Source of the DNA: CAG-791 sp045130475
GTDB taxonomy: Bacteria; Bacillota; Clostridia; Lachnospirales; Lachnospiraceae
Length of the DNA stretch: 15,891 bases
Direction of reading: 5' to 3'
NCBI GenBank assembly: GCA_045130475.1
Contig: JBGUPU010000088.1
Coordinates: 1 to 15,891, forward strand
The position numbers and the translations under genes were made by a program. Shown one piece after another: positions 7,146 to 13,801 of this stretch (the first letter of the stretch is position 1; each line of letters opens with the position of its first letter). The notes beneath the pieces were generated by a model. It was not told the DNA's origin and searched no databases. It saw only the letters and a list, made by a program, of their open reading frames with translations.

Positions 7146-7766
7146 TCAGCTGCGGATTCCTGTCAGCACCGCGTTATAGACGTCGTCCGCCTTCCTGGTG
7201 TATTTTGCGAGCAGGGCATCCGCTTCCGCTTCCAGCGCCTGTGCGCAGGCGCGGTCTTTCATGGATTTGGTGTTGATGTAGATATTGAGTGAAGCGGCCT
7301 GCATGGCGGATTTACAGAGGATGGCGCCGCAGCCGGCATCGGAGACAGCCAGGCGGGATCCTTTGGCGGCGAACTCGTCAATGATGTCGATGGCTTCGGC
7401 GCAGGCGCGCAGAATGTCCATGGGTACGCTGCAGGCGACCTGAAGAGCGCTTTCCATAACGGCACTGCGGCCGGGATCCTCTTTGGGGATGCCATAGGCT
7501 TTTGCAAGAGGAGCAAAAGCTTCCGCGTCTCCGTCAACAAATTCGAGGAGTCTGACACGAAGAGCCTGGGCGCGCGCCATCAGGGACTGAATGTCTTCTT
7601 CAACATCTGCATATTTTTTCTTGCCTGTCGTGAGTTCACCGACCATGTCTCCGAGGGAGATGCCGATGGCGCCGGCCAGGGCGCTGGCACCTCCGCCGCC
7701 GGGAACAGGCGCGGGGGAGGCAAGTTCTTCAGTAAAGGCAGTGACTGTTTTTTCAATCATTTTCAT
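7146..7766 (-). CDS. fchA: FchA-type methenyltetrahydrofolate cyclohydrolase (cyclodeaminase family)
   Basis: A 206-residue cytoplasmic protein of the formiminotransferase-cyclodeaminase C-terminal family. Free-standing members in clostridia act as methenyl-THF cyclohydrolase (FchA); the same fold also serves as formimino-THF cyclodeaminase. The N-terminal signature SPAPVPGGGGASALAGA (17-33) is clear, followed by an all-helical body including DGDAEAFAPLAKAYGIPKED near 78-97. Length matches the free-standing family. The start at 7766 has AGGGTGA (7773-7779) six bases away; an alternative ATG is at 7760. It sits between fhs and folD, all on one strand, which favours the cyclohydrolase role over histidine breakdown, as no hut genes are present. 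Confidence 0.88.
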   Translation of the reverse strand: MKMIEKTVTAFTEELASPAPVPGGGGASALAGAIGISLGDMVGELTTGKKKYADVEEDIQSLMARAQALRVRLLEFVDGDAEAFAPLAKAYGIPKEDPGRSAVMESALQVACSVPMDILRACAEAIDIIDEFAAKGSRLAVSDAGCGAILCKSAMQAASLNIYINTKSMKDRACAQALEAEADALLAKYTRKADDVYNAVLTGIRS

Positions 7767-7874
7767 AAAAGTTCACCCTGCGGCGCGAAGCTTTATATGT
7801 ACATGTCATTTGAGAGGGGCATATACAGCAGCGGTTTCGCCGTTTTTTGAAAGAGGTTTTCTATAACGATTTTT

Positions 7875-7888
7875 TGTTTATATAAACA
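7875..7888. other. Perfect 14-bp AT-rich palindrome in the fchA leader
   Basis: TGTTTATATAAACA is a perfect palindrome located about 110 bases upstream of the fchA start and downstream of its candidate promoter. It could bind a dimeric regulator; it does not fit the Rex operator spacing. Confidence 0.4.
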
Positions 7889-7897
7889 TTTCTACTG

Positions 7898-7945
7898 AAA
7901 TGTGCCTGCATCCGCCAGACAGCGCTGGCAGAAGCAGGCACGTTT
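7898..7945 (-). other. Large two-part hairpin between fhs and fchA
   Basis: The outer arms AAATGTGCCTGC (7898-7909) and GCAGGCACGTTT (7934-7945) pair over 12 bp with one G-U. Inside them GCCAG (7914-7918) and CTGGC (7925-7929) form a second stem. It lies about 90 bases after the fhs stop. The T-run is weak on either strand, so it may be a poor terminator, a processing site, or an operator overlapping the fchA start site. Confidence 0.55.
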
Positions 7946-7974
7946 ATTATCCTATATAGGAACTTATTTTTCAA
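7946..7974 (-). promoter_or_regulatory. Promoter for fchA-folD
   Basis: On the minus strand TTGAAA (7974-7969) and GATAAT (7951-7946), each 5 of 6, have a 17-base spacer. A perfect 10-bp palindrome CCTATATAGG (7951-7960) starts at the last -10 overlap base and fills much of the spacer. The start site would fall near 7939, inside the adjacent hairpin, giving a leader of about 170 bases. Confidence 0.5.
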
Positions 7975-8036
7975 TTAGAACTACTTGACAGTGAGATCGT
8001 TTTCAACTGCTGAGGGTTTAGCTGCAGTGATACTGA

Positions 8037-9713
8037 TCAGAACAGTCCGCTGATGACACCGTTCTCATCGACATCGATGCGCTCGGCAGCGGGGACCTTG
8101 GGGAGTCCGGGCATGGTCATGATGTCGCCGGTCAGGGCAACAATGAAGCCTGCACCCGCGCTGACTTTGAGGTTGCGCACGGAGACAGTGAAGCCCTTGG
8201 GAGCGCCGAGCAGAGCCGGGTCGTCGGAGAAGGAGTACTGGGTCTTTGCCATGCAGATGGGCAGTCCTGCAAAGCCGAGGTCTGTCAGCTGCTTGACCTG
8301 CTTGATGGCATTGCCGACCAGCTGTACACCGTCTGCGTGATAGATCTTTTTGCAGATCATGTCAAGCTTCTCTTCGATAGTGGCATCGAGAGGATAGGAC
8401 TGGCGGAAATCGTTGGGCTCTTCGCAGAGACGGACGACTTCCTGTGCGAGGGCCTTGCCGCCTTCGCCGCCCTTGGCCCAGACTTCGGACAGAGCGACAT
8501 TGACGCCGAGCTCTCTGCATCTGGCTTCAACCAGGTCAAGTTCTTCTTTGGTGTCGGTCGGGAAAGCGTTAATCGCCACGACGCAGGGGAGACCGAATAC
8601 GTTCTTGATATTGTCGATATGCTGGAGCAGGTTGGGAAGGCCTTTTTCCAGTGCTTCCAGGTTCTGGTTGTTCAGGTCAGCCTTGGGAACGCCGCCGTGA
8701 TACTTCAGGGCGCGGACGGTGGCAACGAGGACAACTGCGCTGGGATGCAGGTCAGCCAGGCGGCACTTGATGTCGAGGAACTTCTCGGCGCCGAGGTCTG
8801 CAGCGAAGCCTGCCTCTGTGACAGTATAATCACTGAGCTTGAGAGCCATTCTGGTCGCGGTCACGCTGTTGCAGCCGTGTGCGATGTTGGCGAAGGGGCC
8901 GCCGTGGATAAAGGCGGGTGTATGCTCGAGGGTCTGCACCAGATTGGGCTTGAGGGCGTCCTTCAAAAGAGCGGCCATTGCGCCTTCCGCGTGCAGGTCA
9001 TGGGCTGTGACGGGCTTGCCGTCATAGGTGTAGGCGACAATGGTCCTGCCAAGGCGTGCCTTGAGGTCCGTGATATCGCTGGCCAGGCAGAGGATTGCCA
9101 TGATCTCGGAAGCAACGGTGATCTCGAAGCCGTCTTCTCTCGGAACACCCTGCATTCTTCCGCCGAGACCGTCTACGATGTTTCTGAGCTGGCGGTCGTT
9201 CATGTCGACTGCGCGCTTCCAGGTGATCTGCTTGACGTCGATGCCCAGGGAGTTGCCCTGCTGGATGTGGTTGTCGAGCATGGCTGCGAGCAGGTTGTTT
9301 GCCGCGCCGATGGCATGGAAGTCACCGGTGAAGTGAAGGTTGATATCTTCCATGGGGATGACCTGTGCGTATCCGCCGCCTGCAGCGCCGCCCTTGATGC
9401 CGAAGACCGGTCCCAGAGAGGGCTCGCGGAGAGCGACTACAGTCTTTTTGCCGATGGCGCGGAGGCCGTCTGCCAGACCGACGCTGGTTGTAGTCTTGCC
9501 TTCACCTGCGGGAGTGGGGGTGATTGCGGTCACGAGGATCAGTTTTCCGTCCGGAGCATCTGCGTGATCTTTGAGATAGTTGTAGTCAATTTTTGCTTTG
9601 TAATGGCCGTACTGTTCAATATACTTCTCATCAATGCCCAGTCCTGCTGCAATCTCAGTAATTTTCCTAGGGTGAGCTTCCTGCGCGATTTCAATATCGG
9701 ACTTATATCCCAT
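8037..9713 (-). CDS. fhs: Formate-tetrahydrofolate ligase (10-formyl-THF synthetase)
   Basis: A 558-residue cytoplasmic enzyme that joins formate to tetrahydrofolate with ATP hydrolysis, giving 10-formyl-THF. The length equals that of clostridial and acetogen enzymes. Seen: the ATP loop TPTPAGEGKTTT at 65-76, REPSLGPVFGIKGGAAGGGYAQ near 96-117, and NLHFTGDFHAIGAANNLLAA around 125-144, all hallmark blocks of this family; the C-terminus GLPKVPAAERID is also typical. AAAGGAGG at 9723-9730 lies nine bases from the start. It heads the fhs-fchA-folD block, although a promoter and hairpin before fchA imply partial uncoupling. The enzyme serves purine synthesis, formate assimilation or the acetogenic methyl branch; which applies here is not shown. 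Confidence 0.97.
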   Translation of the reverse strand: MGYKSDIEIAQEAHPRKITEIAAGLGIDEKYIEQYGHYKAKIDYNYLKDHADAPDGKLILVTAITPTPAGEGKTTTSVGLADGLRAIGKKTVVALREPSLGPVFGIKGGAAGGGYAQVIPMEDINLHFTGDFHAIGAANNLLAAMLDNHIQQGNSLGIDVKQITWKRAVDMNDRQLRNIVDGLGGRMQGVPREDGFEITVASEIMAILCLASDITDLKARLGRTIVAYTYDGKPVTAHDLHAEGAMAALLKDALKPNLVQTLEHTPAFIHGGPFANIAHGCNSVTATRMALKLSDYTVTEAGFAADLGAEKFLDIKCRLADLHPSAVVLVATVRALKYHGGVPKADLNNQNLEALEKGLPNLLQHIDNIKNVFGLPCVVAINAFPTDTKEELDLVEARCRELGVNVALSEVWAKGGEGGKALAQEVVRLCEEPNDFRQSYPLDATIEEKLDMICKKIYHADGVQLVGNAIKQVKQLTDLGFAGLPICMAKTQYSFSDDPALLGAPKGFTVSVRNLKVSAGAGFIVALTGDIMTMPGLPKVPAAERIDVDENGVISGLF

Positions 9714-10033
9714 GATCGTATGCCTCCTTTTGCATATGTGGTGATAGAGCTTTTAACTTTAATTTTTTCCGGAGTTTCCTGTGTCAGAATGAAATGTTTT
9801 CATACATCCCGCAGAGCACAAAGAGCGCATCCACGCTGTCCGCCTATAGAGTAACACAGTCTTTCACTGAAATGGAATTCACAAATTGTACGATTTTTCA
9901 TGGTTTTTCCGAAAATAAATGTGGAAATGGTTAATACAGAGGTGGAAAATGGCGCAGAAATGAAAGGAAAGGTGCGCATTTCAACGATTTCCTATACAAT
10001 GATGTTAAGATTAAAGAGCGCGGGAGGCGGCCA
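9714..10033. other. Divergent intergenic region between fhs and the cyclo-ligase gene
   Basis: These 320 bases must hold the promoters for fhs (minus) and the cyclo-ligase (plus). Only weak boxes are visible: TACAAT on the minus strand at 9890-9885 and TATACAAT on the plus strand at 9993-10000, both without a good -35. No THF or ZTP (pfl) riboswitch signature was recognised. A short inverted repeat TGAAA/TTTCA lies near 9789-9801. Confidence 0.5.
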
Positions 10034-10636
10034 GTGTTTTCAGACAGAAATGAAATCTATTTGCGTAAAAGAGAACAGCGAAAAATAATTGCTGAAAGGA
10101 GGCGGAAACTCACCCGGGAGGAGTGCGCAGAGAAAAGCAGGGCGATCTGCCGGCATCTGGAGACCCTGCTCAAAGAAGCGGACTTCCGGAATGTGAGAAA
10201 TGTTTTTTCTTACCGGGCGATGCCGGAAGAGGCCGATGTGGACAGCTTCAACTGGCTGCTGGAGCGGTCCGGCAGGAAGGTGGCCTATCCGGTTTCCCTT
10301 CCGCACGGAGTCATGAAGGCGGCTGTTCCGCGGGGAGAGGGCGCCTGGCGCCGCGGGGCTTATGACATCAAGGAACCGGACCTGGACAAATCGGATATTC
10401 TCCTGCCGGAGCAGGTGGATCTGGTCCTTGTTCCCTGTGTGGCATTTGACCGCAAGGGAAACAGATGCGGTCACGGAGCAGGGTACTATGACAGGTTTCT
10501 GGCGCTCTGCAGACCGGAAACCATTCTCCTCATGATCGCCTTTGACATACAGGAGCTGGAAGAGATTGCCACAGAGGAGACGGATCGCAGGATTCCCCGG
10601 ATCGTCACAGAGTCCGGGTATTTCAGCAGGCTGTAA
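10034..10636 (+). CDS. 5-formyltetrahydrofolate cyclo-ligase
   Basis: A 200-residue cytoplasmic enzyme (MTHFS/YgfA family) converting 5-formyl-THF to 5,10-methenyl-THF with ATP, which clears an inhibitory storage folate. Seen: a basic N-terminus (LRKREQRKI, phosphate-binding region), SYRAMPEEADVD near 59-70, and the hallmark VAFDRKGNRCGHGAGYYDRFL at 136-156 containing GHGAGYYDR. The likely start is GTG at 10034, preceded by GGGAGG at 10022-10027 with six bases between; no in-frame ATG is well placed. It is divergent from fhs and feeds the same methenyl-THF pool as FchA and FolD. A strong hairpin follows. Confidence 0.92.
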   Translation: MFSDRNEIYLRKREQRKIIAERRRKLTREECAEKSRAICRHLETLLKEADFRNVRNVFSYRAMPEEADVDSFNWLLERSGRKVAYPVSLPHGVMKAAVPRGEGAWRRGAYDIKEPDLDKSDILLPEQVDLVLVPCVAFDRKGNRCGHGAGYYDRFLALCRPETILLMIAFDIQELEEIATEETDRRIPRIVTESGYFSRL

Positions 10637-10681
10637 GACAGAAGACGCCCCCACGGGGCAGTGTGTTTTGATAAAACGAAA

Positions 10682-10729
10682 GCCGCGGCCGGACTGCGAT
10701 ATGCAGCCCGGCCGCGGCGTATTGTTTTT
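10682..10729. terminator. Very GC-rich terminator between the cyclo-ligase and pgi genes
   Basis: GCCGCGGCCGG (10682-10692) pairs perfectly with CCGGCCGCGGC (10708-10718); inside, CTGC and GCAG extend the helix past one mismatch, with GATAT as loop. TATTGTTTTT follows on the right and, on the other strand, TTTCGTTTTAT, so it can serve both convergent genes. A smaller hairpin (GCCCC/GGGGC, 10647-10659) precedes it. Confidence 0.85.
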
Positions 10730-10769
10730 CAATATCTGTTCAGCCGCTCAGTGCGGCATGTGCAAAGGA

Positions 10770-12353
10770 TCAGATCTCAAACAGATCCGCGTATGCCTTG
10801 AGGGCACCGTCGGTATCGTGTGCAAGGACGCGCTTTGCGAGGAGCTTGCCGAGCTGGACGCCTTCCTGGTCAAAGCTGTTGACGTTCCAGATGAAGCCCT
10901 GGAACATGACCTTGTTCTCGAAGTGGGCGAGCAGGACGCCGAGGGATTCGGGATAGAGCTGGTCGCCGATGATGATGCTGGAAGGACGGCCGCCGGCGAA
11001 TGCCTTGTTGGGATTCTCGTCATCCTTGCCGCATGCGAAGGCCATGATCTGGGCGACAACGTTTGCGCACAGCTTCTTCTGGCTTGTGCTGCCCTGAATG
11101 TCGACGTCCATGCCGATCTGGCTGTCTTTGTAGCCGACGAACTGCATGGGAACAATGCTGGTGCCCTGATGCAGGAGCTGATAGAAGGAGTGCTGGCCGT
11201 TGGTTCCGGGCTCACCGAAGATGACGGGGCCTGTCTCGTAGTTGACCGGCTCGCCGAAGCGGTTGACAGACTTGCCGTTGGACTCCATGTCGAGCTGCTG
11301 CAGGTGAGCAGGGAAGCGATGCAGAGCCTGGGAATAAGGCAGAACTGCGGTGCACAGATAGCCTTCGACGTTGCGCTCATAAGCGCCGATCAGAGCATCG
11401 AGCAGAGCCGCATTCTGACGGATATCGGGATTGAGAGCGGTCTTGTCGCCTTCGGACGCACCGTTCATGACGCGCGCATAGATCTCAGGGCCGAATGCCA
11501 GGGAGAGGATCACGGCGCCGACACAGGAGGAGGAGGAATAACGTCCGCCGATGTAGTCATCCATGAAGAATGCTTCCAGATAATCGGTGCTGGAAGCCAG
11601 CGGGGAAGTCTCGCTGGTGACGGCGAGCATGTGCTTGGAAGGATCCACGCCTGCGTTGCGCAGAGCTTCGCGCACAAAGGACTCATTGGTCAGAGTCTCC
11701 AGAGTCGTGCCGGACTTGGAAACAACGATAAACAGGGTATGAGGAATATCTACGGATTTCAGAACCGCTGCAGCATCATCGGGGTCGACGTTGCTGATGA
11801 AGCGTGCTTCCATCTTGAGTGTGTCGTTGGTCTTTGCCCAGTTCTCAAGTGCCAGATAGATCGCGCGGGGACCCAGGTCGCTTCCGCCGATACCGATCTG
11901 TACAGCAGTGGTGAACTTCTCGCCTGCGGCATTGGTGATCTCGCCGGCATGGACCTTGTTGGCGAAGTCCGCAGCCTTCTTCTGCTGGGAGGTATAGAAA
12001 TCGCGCTTGTTGACGCCGTCGGCGATGACATCGCCTGCCAGCTGTCCGCGGCAGAGCTGGTGAAGAACGAGACGTTTCTCACCGGTGTTGATGACTTCGC
12101 CGCCGAGGAGAGCTTTGTACTTGTCAATCAGCTGCTGCTCGTCCGCGAGCTCCTGAAAGACTTCGAGAGCGTGATCATCGACTGCCTTGGCAGCAAAATT
12201 GTACTGCATACCGCGTGCCATGGGAACGGTGTACTTGGCTACGCGCTCAGCGCCGCTTTCTCCGGCCATTGCCTCTACGATGTTGACGCGGCCCTTCAGA
12301 GCCAAAAATTTGTCATAAACAGCAAGTGTGTCCAGGTTTTTCCAGGAAATCAT
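10770..12353 (-). CDS. pgi: Glucose-6-phosphate isomerase, long form
   Basis: A 527-residue cytoplasmic glycolytic enzyme interconverting glucose-6-phosphate and fructose-6-phosphate. Seen: the phosphate-binding block VVSKSGTTLET at 210-220, GGRYS at 269-273 with Arg271, catalytic Glu357 in DMESNGK, GPVIFGEPGTNGQHSFYQL with His388, and a C-terminal GVQLGKLLA with Lys503 matching the catalytic lysine block. At 527 residues it is of the long type found in many proteobacteria, spirochaetes and eukaryotes, rather than the roughly 450-residue form common in bacilli. AAGGAGGA at 12362-12369 lies eight bases from the start. It appears monocistronic, with a promoter far upstream (12648-12677) and a bidirectional terminator downstream. 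Confidence 0.97.
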   Translation of the reverse strand: MISWKNLDTLAVYDKFLALKGRVNIVEAMAGESGAERVAKYTVPMARGMQYNFAAKAVDDHALEVFQELADEQQLIDKYKALLGGEVINTGEKRLVLHQLCRGQLAGDVIADGVNKRDFYTSQQKKAADFANKVHAGEITNAAGEKFTTAVQIGIGGSDLGPRAIYLALENWAKTNDTLKMEARFISNVDPDDAAAVLKSVDIPHTLFIVVSKSGTTLETLTNESFVREALRNAGVDPSKHMLAVTSETSPLASSTDYLEAFFMDDYIGGRYSSSSCVGAVILSLAFGPEIYARVMNGASEGDKTALNPDIRQNAALLDALIGAYERNVEGYLCTAVLPYSQALHRFPAHLQQLDMESNGKSVNRFGEPVNYETGPVIFGEPGTNGQHSFYQLLHQGTSIVPMQFVGYKDSQIGMDVDIQGSTSQKKLCANVVAQIMAFACGKDDENPNKAFAGGRPSSIIIGDQLYPESLGVLLAHFENKVMFQGFIWNVNSFDQEGVQLGKLLAKRVLAHDTDGALKAYADLFEI

Positions 12354-12435
12354 TTGAAATGTCCTCCTTCTCTAAGGCTTTTACATGAGTCATACAGCAG
12401 CCTGTCACGGGATGTTGTATAACGATCCGTTCTCT

Positions 12436-12456
12436 GTAAACAGCCCCCCTGTTTAC
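12436..12456 (-). other. Perfect 8-bp hairpin in the pgi leader
   Basis: GTAAACAG (12436-12443), a loop of five C on the plus strand, and CTGTTTAC (12449-12456) form a perfect inverted repeat about 85 bases before the pgi start. Read in the pgi transcript it is a stem with a GGGGG loop. It could be a leader element or an operator. The T-run next to it lies on the wrong side for pgi. Confidence 0.5.
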
Positions 12457-12552
12457 TTTATTTCAGATGCGTTATGCATAGGGCAGGAATACCGCAGTAA
12501 CAGTTTGTGTGCCGGTATCTTAAGCAGAGGAGTCAGACATGATCCCCGACAT

Positions 12553-12586
12553 ATCGGATCCGCTATAAAAATGGCGGATTCCGGAT
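12553..12586 (-). other. Bulged hairpin in the pgi leader
   Basis: ATCGGATCCGC (12553-12563) pairs with GCGGATTCCGGAT (12574-12586) over 11 bp with two single-base bulges and an AT-rich loop. It lies between the predicted pgi start site and the gene. No T-run follows. It has no known riboswitch signature that I recognise. Confidence 0.45.
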
Positions 12587-12647
12587 GGTTTCAAATTTCA
12601 AATCCTCTGCAGTCAAGTGAGAGATGAAGTTCGGCACATTCTCCACA

Positions 12648-12677
12648 ATTATAGAATAAATGTGTGCAATTTGTCCA
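12648..12677 (-). promoter_or_regulatory. Near-consensus promoter reading toward pgi
   Basis: On the minus strand TGGACA (12677-12672, 5 of 6) and TATAAT (12653-12648, 6 of 6) are 18 bases apart. Transcription would start near 12641, about 288 bases before the pgi ATG. No other gene lies between, so it most likely drives pgi with a long untranslated leader. The remaining sequence of this 515-base gap holds the two hairpins and the cysteine-synthase promoter. Confidence 0.62.
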
Positions 12678-12781
12678 GTTTTCGTGCGGGTTTGTTTCTT
12701 AAAATTGGATAAAATAATGATTGTGGAAAGATACAGGGAATCTTTTTTTGCAGTATGCCCGAAGACACGGACTTGCATTCA

Positions 12782-12809
12782 TTGTCCTGCAATGATATCC
12801 TTTTAAAAT
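12782..12809 (+). promoter_or_regulatory. Promoter for the cysteine-synthase-like gene
   Basis: TTGTCC (12782-12787, 4 of 6) and TAAAAT (12804-12809, 5 of 6) have a 16-base spacer. The start would be near 12816, about 50 bases ahead of the GTG start at 12869. Confidence 0.42.
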
Positions 12810-12868
12810 GTGTAAAAAACTCAGCCGATATATACAGACAAACAGGTCGGCATAGAAAGGAAAATGAC

Positions 12869-13798
12869 GTGATTTATCATAACATTCTGGAAGCGGTCGG
12901 AAATACACCCATGGTTGAACTGCAGCGTATGCCAGCGCCTGGAAGTGCTCGTATTCTGGTCAAAGTAGAGGGCCTCAATGTCGGCGGCTCCATCAAGACA
13001 AGAACGGCTCTTAACATGATCGAGCAGGCTGAGAAGGACGGTCTGATCGGTCCTGATACAATTATTGTGGAGCCTACAAGCGGCAACCAGGGAATCGGCC
13101 TGGCACTTGTCGGCGCAGTCAAGGGCTACCGCACGATTATCATTATGCCTGATTCTGTCAGCGAAGAGCGCGCAAAGCTCGTCCGTCATTACGGAGCGGA
13201 GGTCCGTCTGATCCATGACGCCGGAGATATCGGTGCCTGTATCGATGAATGTCTGCAGACAGCACTGCGCATGCAGAAAAAGGACCCCAAGGTCTTTGTT
13301 CCCCAGCAGTTTTCCAATCCCAACAATACGATGGCGCAGAAGAACTTCACTGCGCAGGAAATCCTGGAGCAGGTGGACGGCCCGATCGACGGATTCTGCA
13401 GCGGCATCGGCACCGGCGGCACCCTGACCGGTATCGGCGAAGTATTGAAAGAGCATAATCCCGACATGGAAATCTGGGCAGTCGAGCCCGAGAACGCAGC
13501 GATCCTTGCAGGCGGCACCATCGGCACGCATATGCAGATGGGCATCGGCGACGGCATCATTCCCGATATTCTCAACCGCGAGATCTACGATGAGATCTGT
13601 GTCACAACCGACGCCGAGGCGATCGAGACCTCCAAGCGCCTGGCGCGCGAGGAGGGCCTGATGGTCGGTATTTCCTCCGGCACCAACGTTGCTGCGGCGC
13701 TGAAGCTGGCAGCAAAGCTCGGCGAGGGAAAAACGGTTGTCACAATTCTCCCGGATACTGCGGAGCGTTATTTTTCCACGCCTCTCTTCGGAGAATAA
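12869..13798 (+). CDS. Cysteine synthase family PLP enzyme (cysK-like)
   Basis: A 309-residue PLP fold-type II enzyme, most similar in layout to O-acetylserine sulfhydrylase, which makes cysteine from O-acetylserine and sulfide. Seen: NTPMVEL at 12-18, the PLP lysine Lys43 in GGSIKTR, the substrate loop PTSGNQG at 69-75, the phosphate-binding GTGGT at 181-185, SSGTN at 269-273, and the end PDTAERYFSTPLF. Classical CysK has K-D-R after the lysine and SGNTG in the loop; here these are K-T-R and SGNQG, so a related beta-replacement substrate is possible. The start is GTG with AAAGGA (12856-12861) seven bases before; upstream in-frame ATG at 12755 would add 38 atypical residues. The ATPase-CYTH gene follows three bases after the stop. 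Confidence 0.85.
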   Translation: MIYHNILEAVGNTPMVELQRMPAPGSARILVKVEGLNVGGSIKTRTALNMIEQAEKDGLIGPDTIIVEPTSGNQGIGLALVGAVKGYRTIIIMPDSVSEERAKLVRHYGAEVRLIHDAGDIGACIDECLQTALRMQKKDPKVFVPQQFSNPNNTMAQKNFTAQEILEQVDGPIDGFCSGIGTGGTLTGIGEVLKEHNPDMEIWAVEPENAAILAGGTIGTHMQMGIGDGIIPDILNREIYDEICVTTDAEAIETSKRLAREEGLMVGISSGTNVAAALKLAAKLGEGKTVVTILPDTAERYFSTPLFGE

Positions 13799-13801
13799 GA
13801 A

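Noticed and set aside
7871..7890. Rex (NADH-responsive) operator
   Set aside because: TTGTTTATATAAACATT is palindromic, but its half-sites are closer together than in the TTGTTAA-N4-TTAACAA consensus.
8337..9854. Long open frame on the plus strand opposite fhs
   Set aside because: It mirrors fhs codon bias in the antisense direction, shows no recognisable protein motif and lacks a ribosome site. fhs matches its family over its full length.
9714..10033. THF or ZTP (pfl) riboswitch upstream of fhs
   Set aside because: A GGCGGACAG stretch on the minus strand recalled the ZTP motif, but the conserved CCGCCTGGGC-type 3' part and the paired regions are missing. No THF-riboswitch core was seen.
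9900..10088. Possible 62-residue plus-strand gene before the cyclo-ligase
   Set aside because: No ribosome site before its ATG, no motif, and it overlaps the cyclo-ligase start in another frame.
10542..12422. Long plus-strand open frame opposite pgi
   Set aside because: It overlaps both the cyclo-ligase end and the whole of pgi, reads through the terminator hairpin, and resembles no protein. It is a shadow of pgi.
12385..12778. Small genes in the gap between pgi and the PLP enzyme
   Set aside because: Short frames on both strands lack ribosome sites and motifs and overlap the promoters and hairpins found there.
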